Below, piece by piece: positions 39,631-49,431 of a stretch of 59,440 nucleotides of DNA. The position numbers and the translations under genes are program-made. Position 1 is the first letter of the stretch. Each line of letters starts with the position of its first letter. The stretch comes from Nitrospira sp. (GTDB lineage Bacteria > Nitrospirota > Nitrospiria > Nitrospirales > UBA8639): the NCBI GenBank assembly GCA_011523385.1, contig WTGX01000003.1:1-59440 (forward strand). The letters run 5' to 3'. Under the pieces are notes generated by a model, which saw only the letters and a list, made by a program, of their open reading frames with translations, did not search any database and had not been told where the DNA came from.

Positions 39631-39996
39631 ATGAATCTAAAGACGCAACGTCACCGGTTGGAGCGGCGCAAAGCACGGGTCAGAAAAAAAGTTCAAGGTA
39701 CGTCTCAACGGCCAAGACTGACCGTGTTTCGGAGCAATGCGCACATTTACGCCCAAGTCGTCGATGACGTCGCGGGTCTCACCTTGGTTGCCGCGTCATC
39801 CATGGACGCGGGGCTGCGTGAAACCGTGAAGTCCGGTTCGTCGAAGGAGGCCGCGCAAGCCGTCGGGAAACTGTTGGCCGAACGGGCCAAGGCTGTGAAT
39901 GTGACCGAGGTCGTATTCGACCGGAATGGGCGACTGTACCATGGACGGGTCAAAGCATTGGCCGACGCGTCCCGTGAAGAAGGTCTGGCCTTTTAA
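39631..39996 (+). CDS. rplR: 50S ribosomal protein L18
   Basis: 121 residues. A basic N-terminus ([19 protein letters not shown]) is followed by [15 protein letters not shown] and the C-terminal [21 protein letters not shown]. It binds 5S rRNA. Confidence 0.97.
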   Translation: MNLKTQRHRLERRKARVRKKVQGTSQRPRLTVFRSNAHIYAQVVDDVAGLTLVAASSMDAGLRETVKSGSSKEAAQAVGKLLAERAKAVNVTEVVFDRNGRLYHGRVKALADASREEGLAF

Positions 39997-40014
39997 CGAA
40001 GAGGATGGCATTCG

Positions 40015-40512
40015 GTGCAACCAGTCAACCCTGAAGAATTGAACCTCAAAGATAAGTTAATCTCGATCAACCGGGTGGCGAAAGTCGTCAAAGGAGGAAA
40101 GCGGTTTTCCTTCAGCGCGCTGGTCGTGGTCGGGGATGGGCAGGGATGGGTTGGCATTGGCAAGGGCAAGGCGACCGAGGTGCCGCCGGCGATTGCCAAA
40201 GCCGTTGGCCGGGCCAAAAAACAACTGCTTCAGGTGCCTTTGAGGAACGGCAGTATTCCCCATGACGTGCACGGGCGTTTCTGCGGAGAACACGTGTACA
40301 TGAAACCGGCGAAAGCGGGGACGGGAATCATCGCGGGCGGGGCGGTTCGAGCCATTTTGGAAGTCCTTGGAGCCCACAATATCATTGCGAAAACCTTGGG
40401 CCGCGGCAACCCCTATAACGTGGTACAGGCCACGTTGGCCGGCTTGTCCCAACTCAAGGGACCGGAAGACGTCAAGCAACTCCGTCAGGTCTCGAATGAG
40501 TCGTCACTCTAG
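40015..40512 (+). CDS. rpsE: 30S ribosomal protein S5
   Basis: 165 residues from GTG. The dsRNA-binding-like N domain has [20 protein letters not shown], and the C domain has [17 protein letters not shown]. It contributes to decoding fidelity. Confidence 0.97.
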   Translation: MQPVNPEELNLKDKLISINRVAKVVKGGKRFSFSALVVVGDGQGWVGIGKGKATEVPPAIAKAVGRAKKQLLQVPLRNGSIPHDVHGRFCGEHVYMKPAKAGTGIIAGGAVRAILEVLGAHNIIAKTLGRGNPYNVVQATLAGLSQLKGPEDVKQLRQVSNESSL

Positions 40513-40533
40513 CGTGGTGTGAGGAGTAGTGCC

Positions 40534-40725
40534 GTGTCTCAATCTTCTGATCAGCTTTCCATTACGTTGAAGCATAGTCCCATCGGGCGACCCTATAAAC
40601 AACGCCTGTATTTACAGGGGCTCGGTTTGCGAAAGCTCCATCAAACGGTGCGGCGCCCCAAGACGCCCCAGGTGTTGGGGTTGATCCGAAAGGTCAAGCA
40701 TCTCGTTGAGGTCAACGATCAATGA
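40534..40725 (+). CDS. rpmD: 50S ribosomal protein L30
   Basis: 63 residues. The core is ITLKHSPIGRPYKQR followed by LGLRKLHQTV. GTG 40534 is chosen because GGAG sits 8 nt upstream; an in-frame GTG at 40519 would include that site in coding sequence. It ends in a 4-nt overlap (ATGA) with rplO. Confidence 0.93.
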   Translation: MSQSSDQLSITLKHSPIGRPYKQRLYLQGLGLRKLHQTVRRPKTPQVLGLIRKVKHLVEVNDQ

Positions 40726-41165
40726 AACTCCATCAATTGCAGCCGGCACCGGGTTCCAGGAAATCGAAAAAACGTTTGGGGCGAGGTCCGGGCTCGGGGT
40801 TGGGCAAGACGGCCGGCAAGGGGCATAAAGGCATGCTCGCCCGTTCCGGGCGGGCGAACGTTGCGGGATTTGAAGGTGGTCAAATGCCGCTCGCACGGAG
40901 GTTGCCCAAACGAGGATTTCACAATCCGTTTCGTACCGAATTCGCCGTGGTCAATCTCAAAACCCTTGCCGCCCTCGACCAGAACGTGACCCCGCAAGTC
41001 CTGTATGAGAAGCGGATTGTCAAGAAGCAGTCAATGCCCATCAAGATTCTTGGTGTGGGAGAGCTGGACAAGCCCATGACTATTGAAGCGCATAAATTCA
41101 GTCAGTCGGCTCTCCGGAAAATTGAACGGGTGGGCGGACAAGCCAAGGTCATCGGCCGTGCTTGA
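40722..41165 (+). CDS. rplO: 50S ribosomal protein L15
   Basis: 147 residues. The glycine-rich N arm ([20 protein letters not shown]) is typical. It overlaps rpmD by 4 nt and secY by 8 nt, so the three are likely coupled. Confidence 0.97.
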   Translation: MKLHQLQPAPGSRKSKKRLGRGPGSGLGKTAGKGHKGMLARSGRANVAGFEGGQMPLARRLPKRGFHNPFRTEFAVVNLKTLAALDQNVTPQVLYEKRIVKKQSMPIKILGVGELDKPMTIEAHKFSQSALRKIERVGGQAKVIGRA

Positions 41166-42471
41166 ACGGCTCATTACGAGCTTCCAGAACATCCTTAAAA
41201 TACCGGAGTTACGTAGCCGTGTCCTGTTTACGTTGGCAATGTTGGCTGTGTACCGGATTGGAGCTCATATTCCGACTCCGGGGATCAACAATGATGAATT
41301 GGCGCAATTCTTATTGGATCAAGGCGGAGCCCTCCTCGGGTTCCTGGATATTTTTTCCGGAGGTTCGCTATCACGGTTAACGATCTTTGCGCTGGGCATC
41401 ATGCCCTACATCAGTGCGTCGATTATCCTGCAACTCCTGACCGTGGTGATCCCGCATTTATCGAAACTGGCCAAGGAGGGTGAACGAGGAAGAAAAACCA
41501 TCATTCAATATACCCGCTATGGGACCATCGGGATTGCCCTGATCCAGGGATTCGGGATTGCCTTGGGGCTCGAAGGCATGAACGGCGGTCAATACGTGTT
41601 GGAGCCGGGCTGGCCGTTTCGGTTCATGACCGTGATTACCCTGACCGCGGGAACCGCGTTCCTCATGTGGTTGGGTGAACAAATCACCGAGCGCGGAGTG
41701 GGGAACGGCATCTCGCTGATCATTTTTGCCGGGATTGTCGCCCGTCTTCCAAGCGCAGTTGCCCAAACCTTTGAAATGTACCGGGTCGGGGAACTGAGCC
41801 TGCTCTTCCTGATCCTGTTGGTGGTGAGCATGTTGGCCGTGATCACGGCTATCGTGTTCCTGGAAAGCGGAAGAAGACGGGTTCCGGTTCAATATGCCAA
41901 ACGGGTTGTCGGTCGCAGGGTGTATGGGGGGCAAAGCACCCATATCCCCTTGAAAATCAATACGGCAGGCGTGATTCCGCCGATTTTTGCGTCTTCGATT
42001 ATTGCCTTTCCGGCCACGATCACCTCATTTATTCAGGTACCGTGGGTGCAGGCCCTGGGGACGCATTTGGCTCCGGGATCGGTCGTGTATACGTTGATGT
42101 ACGTGGGTCTGATTATTTTCTTCTGTTTTTTCTATACGGCGGTCGTGTTGAATCCGGTCGATATGTCGGACAACATGAAAAAGTATGGAGGGTTTATTCC
42201 TGGCATTCGTCCCGGGCAGCGAACGGCCGATTATATTTACCGGGTTCTCACCCGGATTACGTTTGCCGGTTCCATCTACTTGGCGATCGTCTGTGTGATT
42301 CCGGAATTGTTGATCTATAAGTTGAACGTGCCCTTTTATTTCGGAGGAACGTCGTTGTTGATTGTCGTGGGGGTCGGGTTGGATACCGCCCAGCAAATCG
42401 AGTCCCACATGTTGATGCGGAATTATGAAGGGTTCCTGGCCAAGGGCCGGTTGAAAGGCCGGAGCGGTTAG
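41158..42471 (+). CDS. secY: Preprotein translocase channel subunit SecY
   Basis: 437 residues from GTG 41158, with about ten transmembrane helices. Conserved blocks include [27 protein letters not shown] and PYKNFGG-type pore residues. It forms the inner-membrane Sec channel with SecE. An upstream in-frame start (41083) lies entirely inside rplO and is rejected. Confidence 0.96.
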   Translation: MLERLITSFQNILKIPELRSRVLFTLAMLAVYRIGAHIPTPGINNDELAQFLLDQGGALLGFLDIFSGGSLSRLTIFALGIMPYISASIILQLLTVVIPHLSKLAKEGERGRKTIIQYTRYGTIGIALIQGFGIALGLEGMNGGQYVLEPGWPFRFMTVITLTAGTAFLMWLGEQITERGVGNGISLIIFAGIVARLPSAVAQTFEMYRVGELSLLFLILLVVSMLAVITAIVFLESGRRRVPVQYAKRVVGRRVYGGQSTHIPLKINTAGVIPPIFASSIIAFPATITSFIQVPWVQALGTHLAPGSVVYTLMYVGLIIFFCFFYTAVVLNPVDMSDNMKKYGGFIPGIRPGQRTADYIYRVLTRITFAGSIYLAIVCVIPELLIYKLNVPFYFGGTSLLIVVGVGLDTAQQIESHMLMRNYEGFLAKGRLKGRSG

Positions 42472-42477
42472 CACGTC

Positions 42478-43125
42478 ATGCGACTGGTTTTTCTCGGTGC
42501 GCCAGGAGTGGGCAAGGGCACGCAGGCTGAAATGGTTGCGGCCAAACTGGCGATACCCAAAATTTCCACGGGGGACTTATTGCGAACGGGTGTGGCCCAA
42601 AAGACGCCATTGGGACTTGAAGCGCAGCAGTACATGACGCGAGGGGAACTTGTGCCCGACAACGTGGTGATCGGCCTTGTCGCGGAAAAAATCGCGTCCT
42701 CCGAATGTGAAAAGGGATTTATTCTTGATGGATTTCCGCGAACCATTCTTCAGGCTGACGCCTTGTCGGGCATCCTTCAAAAGCAGGGGGCGACGCTGGA
42801 CCGGGTCATCTATTTCGTAATCCCTCGAGAGGAAGTGGTGAAGCGGTTGAGCGGACGAAGAAGTTGTTCAGCCTGCTCGGCGGTGTATCACGTCGATTAC
42901 GTGCCGCCCAAGCAGGAGGGGCGCTGTGACGAGTGTGGGGCGGCCCTCGTTCAACGTAGCGACGATAAACGGGAGACGGTGGAATCGAGGCTGGTGGTGT
43001 ATGAAGAGCAAACGGCTCCCTTGATTGATTACTATCAAGAGAAAAATGTGCTGGCCGAATTGGACGGCGCGGGGTCCGTTGAAGAGGTCCAAGAGCGGTT
43101 GTCGGCATTGTTGTCCGGGGCGTAG
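42478..43125 (+). CDS. adk: Adenylate kinase
   Basis: 215 residues. It has the P-loop GAPGVGKGT, a DGFPRT motif, and a LID domain with two Cys pairs (CSAC and CDEC), meaning a structural zinc site. It interconverts AMP and ATP with ADP. The secY-adk-map order is conserved. Confidence 0.97.
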   Translation: MRLVFLGAPGVGKGTQAEMVAAKLAIPKISTGDLLRTGVAQKTPLGLEAQQYMTRGELVPDNVVIGLVAEKIASSECEKGFILDGFPRTILQADALSGILQKQGATLDRVIYFVIPREEVVKRLSGRRSCSACSAVYHVDYVPPKQEGRCDECGAALVQRSDDKRETVESRLVVYEEQTAPLIDYYQEKNVLAELDGAGSVEEVQERLSALLSGA

Positions 43126-43131
43126 CGCTTC

Positions 43132-43905
43132 ATGATCATGCTCAAGACCGAAGAAGAAATTGCGCTGATGGCCCAAGCTTCGAAGATTGTGGCTGAAGCG
43201 CATCGGGTCCTGCAACAGGAGGTCAGACCTGGGGTCACCACGTTATATTTGGACGAACTGGCAGAGACGTTTATTCGTGACCACGGGGGCGTTCCGGCTT
43301 TCAAGGGGTACCGTAGTTTCCCGAACACCCTCTGTGCCTCGGTGAATCATGAAGTGGTTCATGGGATTCCCTCCAACCGGGAGCTGAAGGAGGGGGACAT
43401 CGTCGGGCTTGACTTGGGAGCGATTGTTCAGGGATTTTATGGCGATGGGGCCGTGACGGTGCCCGTGGGTCAGGTTTCGGACGACGTCGAAACCCTGCTC
43501 AAGGTGACAGAAGCGGCGATGCATAAAGGGATCGATCAAGCCCGGGTCGGCAACCGGCTGTCCGACATCGGGCATGCGATTCAAAATTACGTGGAAGCAC
43601 ACGGGTTTTCCGTCGTGAGGGATTTTGTGGGGCATGGGATCGGCCGGCGACTTCATGAGGAGCCGCAAGTTCCCAATTATGGACGTCCGGGGCAAGGCTC
43701 GCGTCTTCAGTTCGGAATGGTGTTGGCCATTGAGCCCATGGTGAACGTCGGGGGGGCGCAGGTGCAAGTGTTGGACGACCAATGGACCGCCGTCACGAAA
43801 GACGGGAGCCTGTCGGCGCATTTTGAACATACCGTGGCGGTCCAACCCGAGGGGCCACCCGTGATTCTGACGACGGTCAAGGAGCAGGTAAGCGTCAATT
43901 CATAG
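43132..43905 (+). CDS. map: Methionine aminopeptidase type I
   Basis: 257 residues. The metal ligands lie in GDIVGLDLGAIVQGFYGDGAVT, GHGIGRRLHEEP and AIEPM, with a final glutamate region near SAHFEHTVAV. It removes the initiator methionine from nascent proteins. It begins 6 nt after adk. Confidence 0.97.
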   Translation: MIMLKTEEEIALMAQASKIVAEAHRVLQQEVRPGVTTLYLDELAETFIRDHGGVPAFKGYRSFPNTLCASVNHEVVHGIPSNRELKEGDIVGLDLGAIVQGFYGDGAVTVPVGQVSDDVETLLKVTEAAMHKGIDQARVGNRLSDIGHAIQNYVEAHGFSVVRDFVGHGIGRRLHEEPQVPNYGRPGQGSRLQFGMVLAIEPMVNVGGAQVQVLDDQWTAVTKDGSLSAHFEHTVAVQPEGPPVILTTVKEQVSVNS

Positions 43906-43923
43906 CAACGCGGTTTCAGGCTG

Positions 43924-44142
43924 ATGGCAAAGGAAGACGTCATTGAAGTACAAGGGGTGATCATGGAAACGCTGCCCAATGCCATGTTTCGAGTTCAATT
44001 GGAGAGTGGGCATAAGATTTTGGCACATATTTCAGGGAAGATGCGGATGCATTTTATTCGCATTCTTCCGGGCGATAAAGTGACCGTGGAGTTATCTCCG
44101 TATGACCTCACGAGGGGACGGATCACCTATCGCTTCAAATAG
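43924..44142 (+). CDS. infA: Translation initiation factor IF-1
   Basis: 72 residues, an OB fold: [19 protein letters not shown] and the C-terminal RGRITYRFK. It occupies the A site during initiation. The length is exactly typical. Confidence 0.98.
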   Translation: MAKEDVIEVQGVIMETLPNAMFRVQLESGHKILAHISGKMRMHFIRILPGDKVTVELSPYDLTRGRITYRFK

Positions 44143-44160
44143 CGAGGAGAGGCAGCTCTC

Positions 44161-44274
44161 ATGAAAGTCAAATCGTCAGTCAAACCGATGTGTTCAAAAT
44201 GTATTGTCTTCCGACGGCGAGGTATCGTTCGGGTCCGATGCAGTAACCCTCGCCACAAGCAGAGACAAGGGTAA
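44161..44274 (+). CDS. rpmJ: 50S ribosomal protein L36
   Basis: 37 residues: [14 protein letters not shown], then the basic [22 protein letters not shown] tail. Ligands Cys11, Cys14, Cys27 and His32 make the zinc-binding C+ form. It is the last-assembled small protein of the 50S. Confidence 0.95.
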   Translation: MKVKSSVKPMCSKCIVFRRRGIVRVRCSNPRHKQRQG

Positions 44275-44313
44275 AGCCAAAGGAAGGCCCCGTCAGGTGA
44301 AGAAGGAGGAGAC

Positions 44314-44682
44314 ATGGCTCGGATAGCAGGCGTCGATCTGCCCGTGGGCAAACGCATTGAGATAGGCTTGACCTATATTTACGGGATCGGGCCGTGGAGC
44401 GCGAGGCAGATTTTGCGGAAGACCGGCATTGATTCCGCCGTGCGCGTCAAGGATCTTCGAGAGGAAGACATTGTCAAGCTTCGTGAGACGATCGATAAAG
44501 ATTACACCGTCGAAGGGGATCTTCGAAAGGAAATCACTCTCAGCATCAAACGGCTGATCGATACGGGAACCTATCGAGGCCTTCGTCATCGCAGAGGGCT
44601 TCCCGTTCGTGGTCAACGAACCAAAACGAATTCACGGACCCGGAAAGGGAAACGGGCGTCGATCGGCCGGTCCAAAAAATAA
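44314..44682 (+). CDS. rpsM: 30S ribosomal protein S13
   Basis: 122 residues. It begins [17 protein letters not shown] and contains the [19 protein letters not shown] tail that contacts P-site tRNA. GGAGGAG precedes the start. Confidence 0.98.
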   Translation: MARIAGVDLPVGKRIEIGLTYIYGIGPWSARQILRKTGIDSAVRVKDLREEDIVKLRETIDKDYTVEGDLRKEITLSIKRLIDTGTYRGLRHRRGLPVRGQRTKTNSRTRKGKRASIGRSKK

Positions 44683-44702
44683 ACAGCCACCCAGGTGACA
44701 GC

Positions 44703-45086
44703 ATGAGCGTAAAAAAAGGTCGGAAGAAAGAGAAAAAAATCGTGCAAATGGGTATTGCCCATATTCAGGCGTCTTTCAACAATACGCTGGTAACCATTAC
44801 CGACATGAGCGGCAATACGGTTTCGTGGTCGAACGCGGGCGGTCTGGGCTTCAAGGGGGCCAGAAAGAGTACGCCCTTTGCGGCGACGCGCGTGGGGGAA
44901 GCGGCCGGCCGAAAAGCCATGGAGCAGGGTATGCGCCAGATCGACGTGTACGTCAACGGCCCGGGATCGGGACGTGAGTCGGCGGTGCGCGCGCTGCAGT
45001 CCGTGGGGCTACGCGTGAATTTGATTCGTGACGTGACGCCCATTCCCCACAATGGATGTCGGCCCCCGAAACGGCGACGGGTGTAA
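44703..45086 (+). CDS. rpsK: 30S ribosomal protein S11
   Basis: 127 residues. It contains [31 protein letters not shown] and the C-terminal [15 protein letters not shown]. It forms the 30S platform. Confidence 0.98.
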   Translation: MSVKKGRKKEKKIVQMGIAHIQASFNNTLVTITDMSGNTVSWSNAGGLGFKGARKSTPFAATRVGEAAGRKAMEQGMRQIDVYVNGPGSGRESAVRALQSVGLRVNLIRDVTPIPHNGCRPPKRRRV

Positions 45087-45156
45087 GCGGTGATGGACTC
45101 AACCTTCAGGCGTGCCAACGTGGACTCTGAAGTTTCGAAAGTGAGAGGCTAGAGAC

Positions 45157-45783
45157 GTGGCAAATTATCGTGGTCCAGTATGCAGGATTTGTCGAAGGGA
45201 AGGCGTCAAACTGTTCCTCAAGGGAACGCGTTGCATGACCGACAAGTGTGCGATCGAACGTCGAAGTTATCCTCCGGGTCAACATGGACAATCTCGTCCC
45301 CGTGTGACGGATTACAGCATGCAGCTACGTGAAAAACAGAAATTGCGCCGGATGTATGCCGTCCAGGAACGTCAGTTTCGGGGGATTTTTCAGCGAGCCG
45401 AACGTCAGGAGGGTGTGACGGGTGAGAATCTTCTGGCGTTGCTTGAACGACGTTTGGATAACGTCGTCTACCGGATCGGGTTGGCGTTTTCGCGCAAGCA
45501 GGCTCGCCAATTGGTCAATCATGGTCATATTTTGGTGAATGGCCGGAAAACCGACATTCCTTCGTATACGACGGCCGTGGGCGACGTGGTTCAAGTCAGG
45601 CCAAGGAGTGCGGAGTTGGTGGCAATTAAAGCGGCGGCGGATGCCGCCGACAACCTGCAGGGTGTCACCTGGATCGACTGTGACCGTGACGCCTTGAAAG
45701 GGACGATTCGGGCATTGCCGACGAAAGAGGACATCGGGGCCCCGGTCAATGAACAGATCATTGTCGAATTATATTCTCGCTAG
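45157..45783 (+). CDS. rpsD: 30S ribosomal protein S4
   Basis: 208 residues from GTG. The N-terminal CRICRREG and CMTDKC cysteines form the zinc-type domain, and an S4 RNA-binding domain follows ([19 protein letters not shown]). In other bacteria it represses the alpha operon. Confidence 0.98.
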   Translation: MANYRGPVCRICRREGVKLFLKGTRCMTDKCAIERRSYPPGQHGQSRPRVTDYSMQLREKQKLRRMYAVQERQFRGIFQRAERQEGVTGENLLALLERRLDNVVYRIGLAFSRKQARQLVNHGHILVNGRKTDIPSYTTAVGDVVQVRPRSAELVAIKAAADAADNLQGVTWIDCDRDALKGTIRALPTKEDIGAPVNEQIIVELYSR

Positions 45784-45855
45784 CGGGGAACAAATTGGCG
45801 AGCCGGATGTGAGTCGATATCTCGGCCATGACAGATTGAGGTGAAAGGGAGCGCA

Positions 45856-46851
45856 ATGAACAAAGGGATCAAGGATTTTCAGTTGCCGATGCGACTGGAA
45901 TTGGAAAAGGAAACAGCCTCGCCCACCTATGGAAAGTTTACGGCAGAGCCCTTTGAACGCGGGTTTGGGACTACGGTTGGGAATTCCCTGCGACGCGTGT
46001 TGCTGTCCTCGTTAACCGGGGCGGCTGTGACCTCCGTCAAGATCGAAGGGGCGTTTCATGAATTTTCCACCCTTCCCGGCGTTGCGGAAGATGTGACCAT
46101 TATCATCTTGAACGTCAAGAATCTTCGGCTGAAGCTGCATACCGACAAATCAAAGGCGATGCGGTTAAAGAAGAAAGGTCCGGGTGAAGTCAGTGCCGCC
46201 GATATTCAGCATGACGCGGATATCACCATCTTGAATCCGGAACTGCATATCGCGACGTTGGACAAAGACGGGATGCTCGACATAGAGTTGATCGTCAAGC
46301 CGGGTCGCGGGTACGTACCGGCGGAGCGCAATAAAGAAGAAGGGTTGCCCATTGGCGTCATCCCGGTCGACTCGATTTTTTCCCCGATCAAGCGCGTGAA
46401 TTTTCACGTGGAAAATGCCCGGGTCGGTCGCGTGACCGATTATGACAAATTGAATCTTGAGATTTGGACCGACGGAAGTATCACCCCACAAGAAGCCGTT
46501 TCCTCGTCGGCTTCCATTCTTCGTGAACATTTGGCCATTTGCATTCCCAGCGAAGAAATGAAAGAGGTGGAGCATGATTCCGCGTACGAGGAAACACAAG
46601 CCGAATTGAACAAACATCTGGCTCGAAGCGTCAATGAATTGGAACTTTCCGTGCGTGCGGCGAATTGTCTGAAAAATGCGAATATCAAAACGATTGAAGA
46701 CCTCGTGCAGAAGACGGAAATCGAGATGCTGAAAACCAAAAATTTCGGGAAAAAATCTCTCAATGAAATCAAGGAAGTGTTGGCTGAAATGGGGTTGAGC
46801 TTGGGTCTTAGACGAGAAAATCTGGTGCAGACCAACAACCAATCGCATTAG
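45856..46851 (+). CDS. rpoA: RNA polymerase alpha subunit
   Basis: 331 residues from ATG 45856. The N-terminal assembly domain has [17 protein letters not shown]; the C-terminal domain, after a linker, contains [17 protein letters not shown] and the [12 protein letters not shown] helix that reads UP elements. An upstream in-frame GTG (45841) covers the ribosome binding site and is rejected. Confidence 0.98.
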   Translation: MNKGIKDFQLPMRLELEKETASPTYGKFTAEPFERGFGTTVGNSLRRVLLSSLTGAAVTSVKIEGAFHEFSTLPGVAEDVTIIILNVKNLRLKLHTDKSKAMRLKKKGPGEVSAADIQHDADITILNPELHIATLDKDGMLDIELIVKPGRGYVPAERNKEEGLPIGVIPVDSIFSPIKRVNFHVENARVGRVTDYDKLNLEIWTDGSITPQEAVSSSASILREHLAICIPSEEMKEVEHDSAYEETQAELNKHLARSVNELELSVRAANCLKNANIKTIEDLVQKTEIEMLKTKNFGKKSLNEIKEVLAEMGLSLGLRRENLVQTNNQSH

Positions 46852-46883
46852 GTTCCTTAACATATTATCAAGAGAGCGACGGC

Positions 46884-47291
46884 GTGCGACATCGAAAAAA
46901 AGGCAGACAATTAGGGCGAAATTCCAAACATCGATACGCGATGTTTCGGAACCTCGTCACCTCGTTACTGGAACACGAACGTATCGAGACCACGGAGGCC
47001 AAAGCCAAAGAGCTTCGTGGCCTTACTGAGAAAATGATCACCCTGGGGAAAGATGGTTCTCTGCATGCGCGCAGGCAAGCCTTGAATTTCATCAGAAGAA
47101 AAGACGTTGTCTCGAAATTGTTCAGCGACGTTGCCGGACGATTCAACCGCCGGTCCGGAGGATACGTCAGGATCATTCCAACGAGACGTCGCCCCGGGGA
47201 TGCCGCGGAGCTTGTGGCTGTTGAGTTGATCGAACGTGGGCCGGTGAGTGAGGCCGTCGATGAACCGGTGATCGAAGACAAGGCGTCATAA
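46884..47291 (+). CDS. rplQ: 50S ribosomal protein L17
   Basis: 135 residues from GTG. It begins MRHRKKGRQLGRNSKHR, contains TTEAKAKELRG and RRSGGYVRIIPTRRRPGD. It closes the alpha block; 189 nt of gene-free sequence follow. Confidence 0.97.
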   Translation: MRHRKKGRQLGRNSKHRYAMFRNLVTSLLEHERIETTEAKAKELRGLTEKMITLGKDGSLHARRQALNFIRRKDVVSKLFSDVAGRFNRRSGGYVRIIPTRRRPGDAAELVAVELIERGPVSEAVDEPVIEDKAS

Positions 47292-47411
47292 GCATTTTTG
47301 CAGTCCTTCCTTCTCACGTGTCAGGCCTTGCGGGAATCCCTGACGGTGAGCCTGCTCCTCGCAGATTTTCCGTTTACAGGCAAGCATCAGCGCATCTCAA
47401 CGGCCGTTTAG

Positions 47412-47440
47412 TTTACTTGGTTGGGGGCGTATGGTATTGT
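47412..47440 (+). promoter_or_regulatory. Candidate promoter for lptC-lptA-lptB-rpoN
   Basis: TTTACT (47412-47417), a 17-nt spacer and TATTGT (47435-47440), 40 nt before lptC. It is a moderate match. The rest of the 189-nt gap (47292-47480) holds only a weak GTCAGG/CCTGAC inverted repeat. Confidence 0.4.
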
Positions 47441-47480
47441 GTTTCAGGTTCCTTCCAAACCATCATTGACGTGCTAACCT

Positions 47481-48053
47481 ATGTTTCGCTCATGGATTCG
47501 ATGGATTCTAAGAGGCATGACCCTGTGTTTGGCGGGCTTTCTCGGGTATGTCCTCATGCAGCAAATGCAGTCCAATCGTCCTCTCCCGGTCATGACGGAA
47601 CCGGTTTTTGAAACGATTGATGCCGGCATAGAAGGGTTTACCTACCGTCAGACCGATAAAGGGCGGGTCCAGTGGGAGGTGGAAGCGCAAAGAGCCGAAA
47701 GCCACGAGTCCGAACAGCACGTGCTGCTGAAGCAGGTTCAGGTTCGGTTGTTTGACCGGCAGGGGCAAGAGCAAGAAATGCGGTTGGAGGCTGAAGCGGG
47801 AACAATGAATACGGCCAACGGTGATTTTGATCTTCGCAATCAGGAAGACTTGATTGTGATTGAGTTGGCCAATGGATATACCATCCTGACCCCCCATGTT
47901 CACTGGGTGGACGCGGAACAGACAATCAGCACGGACAGGCCGGTGACCATACATGCTCCCGGCGTGGTCATTACCGGTATTGGTTTGGTTGCGGAATTTA
48001 AAACAGAAACGTTAGGAGTTCTCGATGATGTCCACGTTCAGATTACGTCCTGA
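47481..48053 (+). CDS. lptC: LPS export protein LptC
   Basis: 190 residues. One N-terminal transmembrane helix (about 9-27) is followed by a periplasmic beta-jellyroll (FTYRQTDKGRVQWEVEAQ through ITGIGLVAEF). LptC passes LPS from the LptBFG transporter to LptA. It overlaps lptA by 29 nt, and the neighbourhood supports the call. Confidence 0.88.
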   Translation: MFRSWIRWILRGMTLCLAGFLGYVLMQQMQSNRPLPVMTEPVFETIDAGIEGFTYRQTDKGRVQWEVEAQRAESHESEQHVLLKQVQVRLFDRQGQEQEMRLEAEAGTMNTANGDFDLRNQEDLIVIELANGYTILTPHVHWVDAEQTISTDRPVTIHAPGVVITGIGLVAEFKTETLGVLDDVHVQITS

Positions 48054-48549
48054 ATACGGCATGTCAATGCTTATGGCGATTCTGGTTTGTGGTGTGGTCT
48101 CGACACGGGCCATCCCCGTTGCTTTTGCCGAGGAAAAAGAGCAAACCACGATTACGTCACAGACGATGACCGTCCAAGGAAAGTCGAGGCAGACGACCTT
48201 TGACGGAATGGTGGTCCTCACGAAAAGAGACTTCGTCATGCGAGCCAATCATATGGTTGTAACGTTTAAAAAAGGAGCGCAAGCTGGACGGCAGCCGGAG
48301 GAAGAAGGGACCGCGGGACAAGTTGACCGCATTGAAGCCAGCGGCAACGTGGTCATCGAGAAATCGGATGGGAAGGCGACGTGCGGACGCGCGTTGTATT
48401 ACAAGGGTGAAGAAAAACTCGTGCTGACGGAGTCGCCGGTGGCCTGGCAAGGCGGGACCAGGATCAAGGGAGCCCAAATGACCATGTTTTTAAAAGAAGA
48501 ACGAAGCGTCGTCGAAGGCGGGTCCCGCGTGGTGATCCTCGAAGAGTAG
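48025..48549 (+). CDS. lptA: LPS periplasmic bridge protein LptA
   Basis: 174 residues. An N-terminal signal region (about 1-36, ending PVAFAEE) precedes an OstA-like jellyroll: ITSQTMTVQGKSRQTTFDGMV, FVMRANHMVV, and a GNVVIEKSDGKATCGRALYY strand. It forms the periplasmic LPS bridge. The signal is not strongly typical; an internal Met could also serve as start. Confidence 0.88.
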   Translation: MMSTFRLRPEYGMSMLMAILVCGVVSTRAIPVAFAEEKEQTTITSQTMTVQGKSRQTTFDGMVVLTKRDFVMRANHMVVTFKKGAQAGRQPEEEGTAGQVDRIEASGNVVIEKSDGKATCGRALYYKGEEKLVLTESPVAWQGGTRIKGAQMTMFLKEERSVVEGGSRVVILEE

Positions 48550-48593
48550 GGGCCGCCGGGCCGTGGACCATCGTTGACCTGTTGCAGTCCGTC

Positions 48594-49403
48594 ATGGAGC
48601 ACTTCAGGATTTCCATCAATGAACAAGAGCGTTTTGTCCAGATGCCGTTGTTCGAGACTCCCATTAGTCACATCGGGAAGTCTGCTCGCCTTTCCGTTCA
48701 GGAATTGCGCAAAAGTTTCAAAGGACGGGATGCGGTGCGAGGTGTCTCGTTAGAAGTTGAATCAGGAGAAATTGTTGGGTTATTGGGGCCGAATGGAGCA
48801 GGAAAAACAACGATTTTCGACATGGTGGTTGGCCTTTGTCAGCCGGACCATGGCCAGATTTTCTTAAATCACGATCCGGTCACCGACCTGCCGATGTACC
48901 AGAGGGCCCGCCTGGGTATTGGCTACCTCCCCCAAGAAGCCTCCGTATTTCGCCGGTTATCCGTTCAAGATAATATTCATGCCGTTTTGGAGACCTTGGA
49001 CGTTTCCCGGGATGAGCGTCGAGAGCGCTTGGAGAGTTTATTGAACGAACTTGGGTTAGCCCATATTCGAAACAGCAAAGCCTTCACGCTTTCCGGCGGT
49101 GAGCGCCGCCGGTTGGAAATCACGAGGGCCTTGGCCACGACGCCTCGATTCTTGTTGTTGGATGAACCGTTTGCCGGAATTGATCCCATTGCGGTCGCCG
49201 ACCTCCAAAAAATCATTCAGTCCCTGAAAAGGAAAAACATCGGTATCCTGACGACGGATCACAACGTGCAGGAAACGCTTTCCATAACCGATCGGGCGTA
49301 TATCATTAATGAAGGAACGATCCTCGAGGCAGGCACGTCAGAAGCCATTGTCAGAAGCCCCAAGGTCAGAGAAATCTACTTGGGCGAACGTTTTCGGCTC
49401 TGA
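48594..49403 (+). CDS. lptB: LPS export ABC transporter ATP-binding protein LptB
   Basis: 269 residues. The Walker A is GPNGAGKTT, the ABC signature LSGGERRR, and Walker B FLLLDEPFAGIDP, with the D-loop and switch His (TTDHNVQ). It powers LPS extraction with LptF and LptG, which are not in this window. An N-terminal extension of about 30 residues precedes the usual domain start; ATG 48642 is an alternative that would shorten it, and no ribosome binding site decides the matter. Confidence 0.92.
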   Translation: MEHFRISINEQERFVQMPLFETPISHIGKSARLSVQELRKSFKGRDAVRGVSLEVESGEIVGLLGPNGAGKTTIFDMVVGLCQPDHGQIFLNHDPVTDLPMYQRARLGIGYLPQEASVFRRLSVQDNIHAVLETLDVSRDERRERLESLLNELGLAHIRNSKAFTLSGGERRRLEITRALATTPRFLLLDEPFAGIDPIAVADLQKIIQSLKRKNIGILTTDHNVQETLSITDRAYIINEGTILEAGTSEAIVRSPKVREIYLGERFRL

Positions 49404-49431
49404 ACGTTTCAAGCCGGCCCGCAGAGCGGCA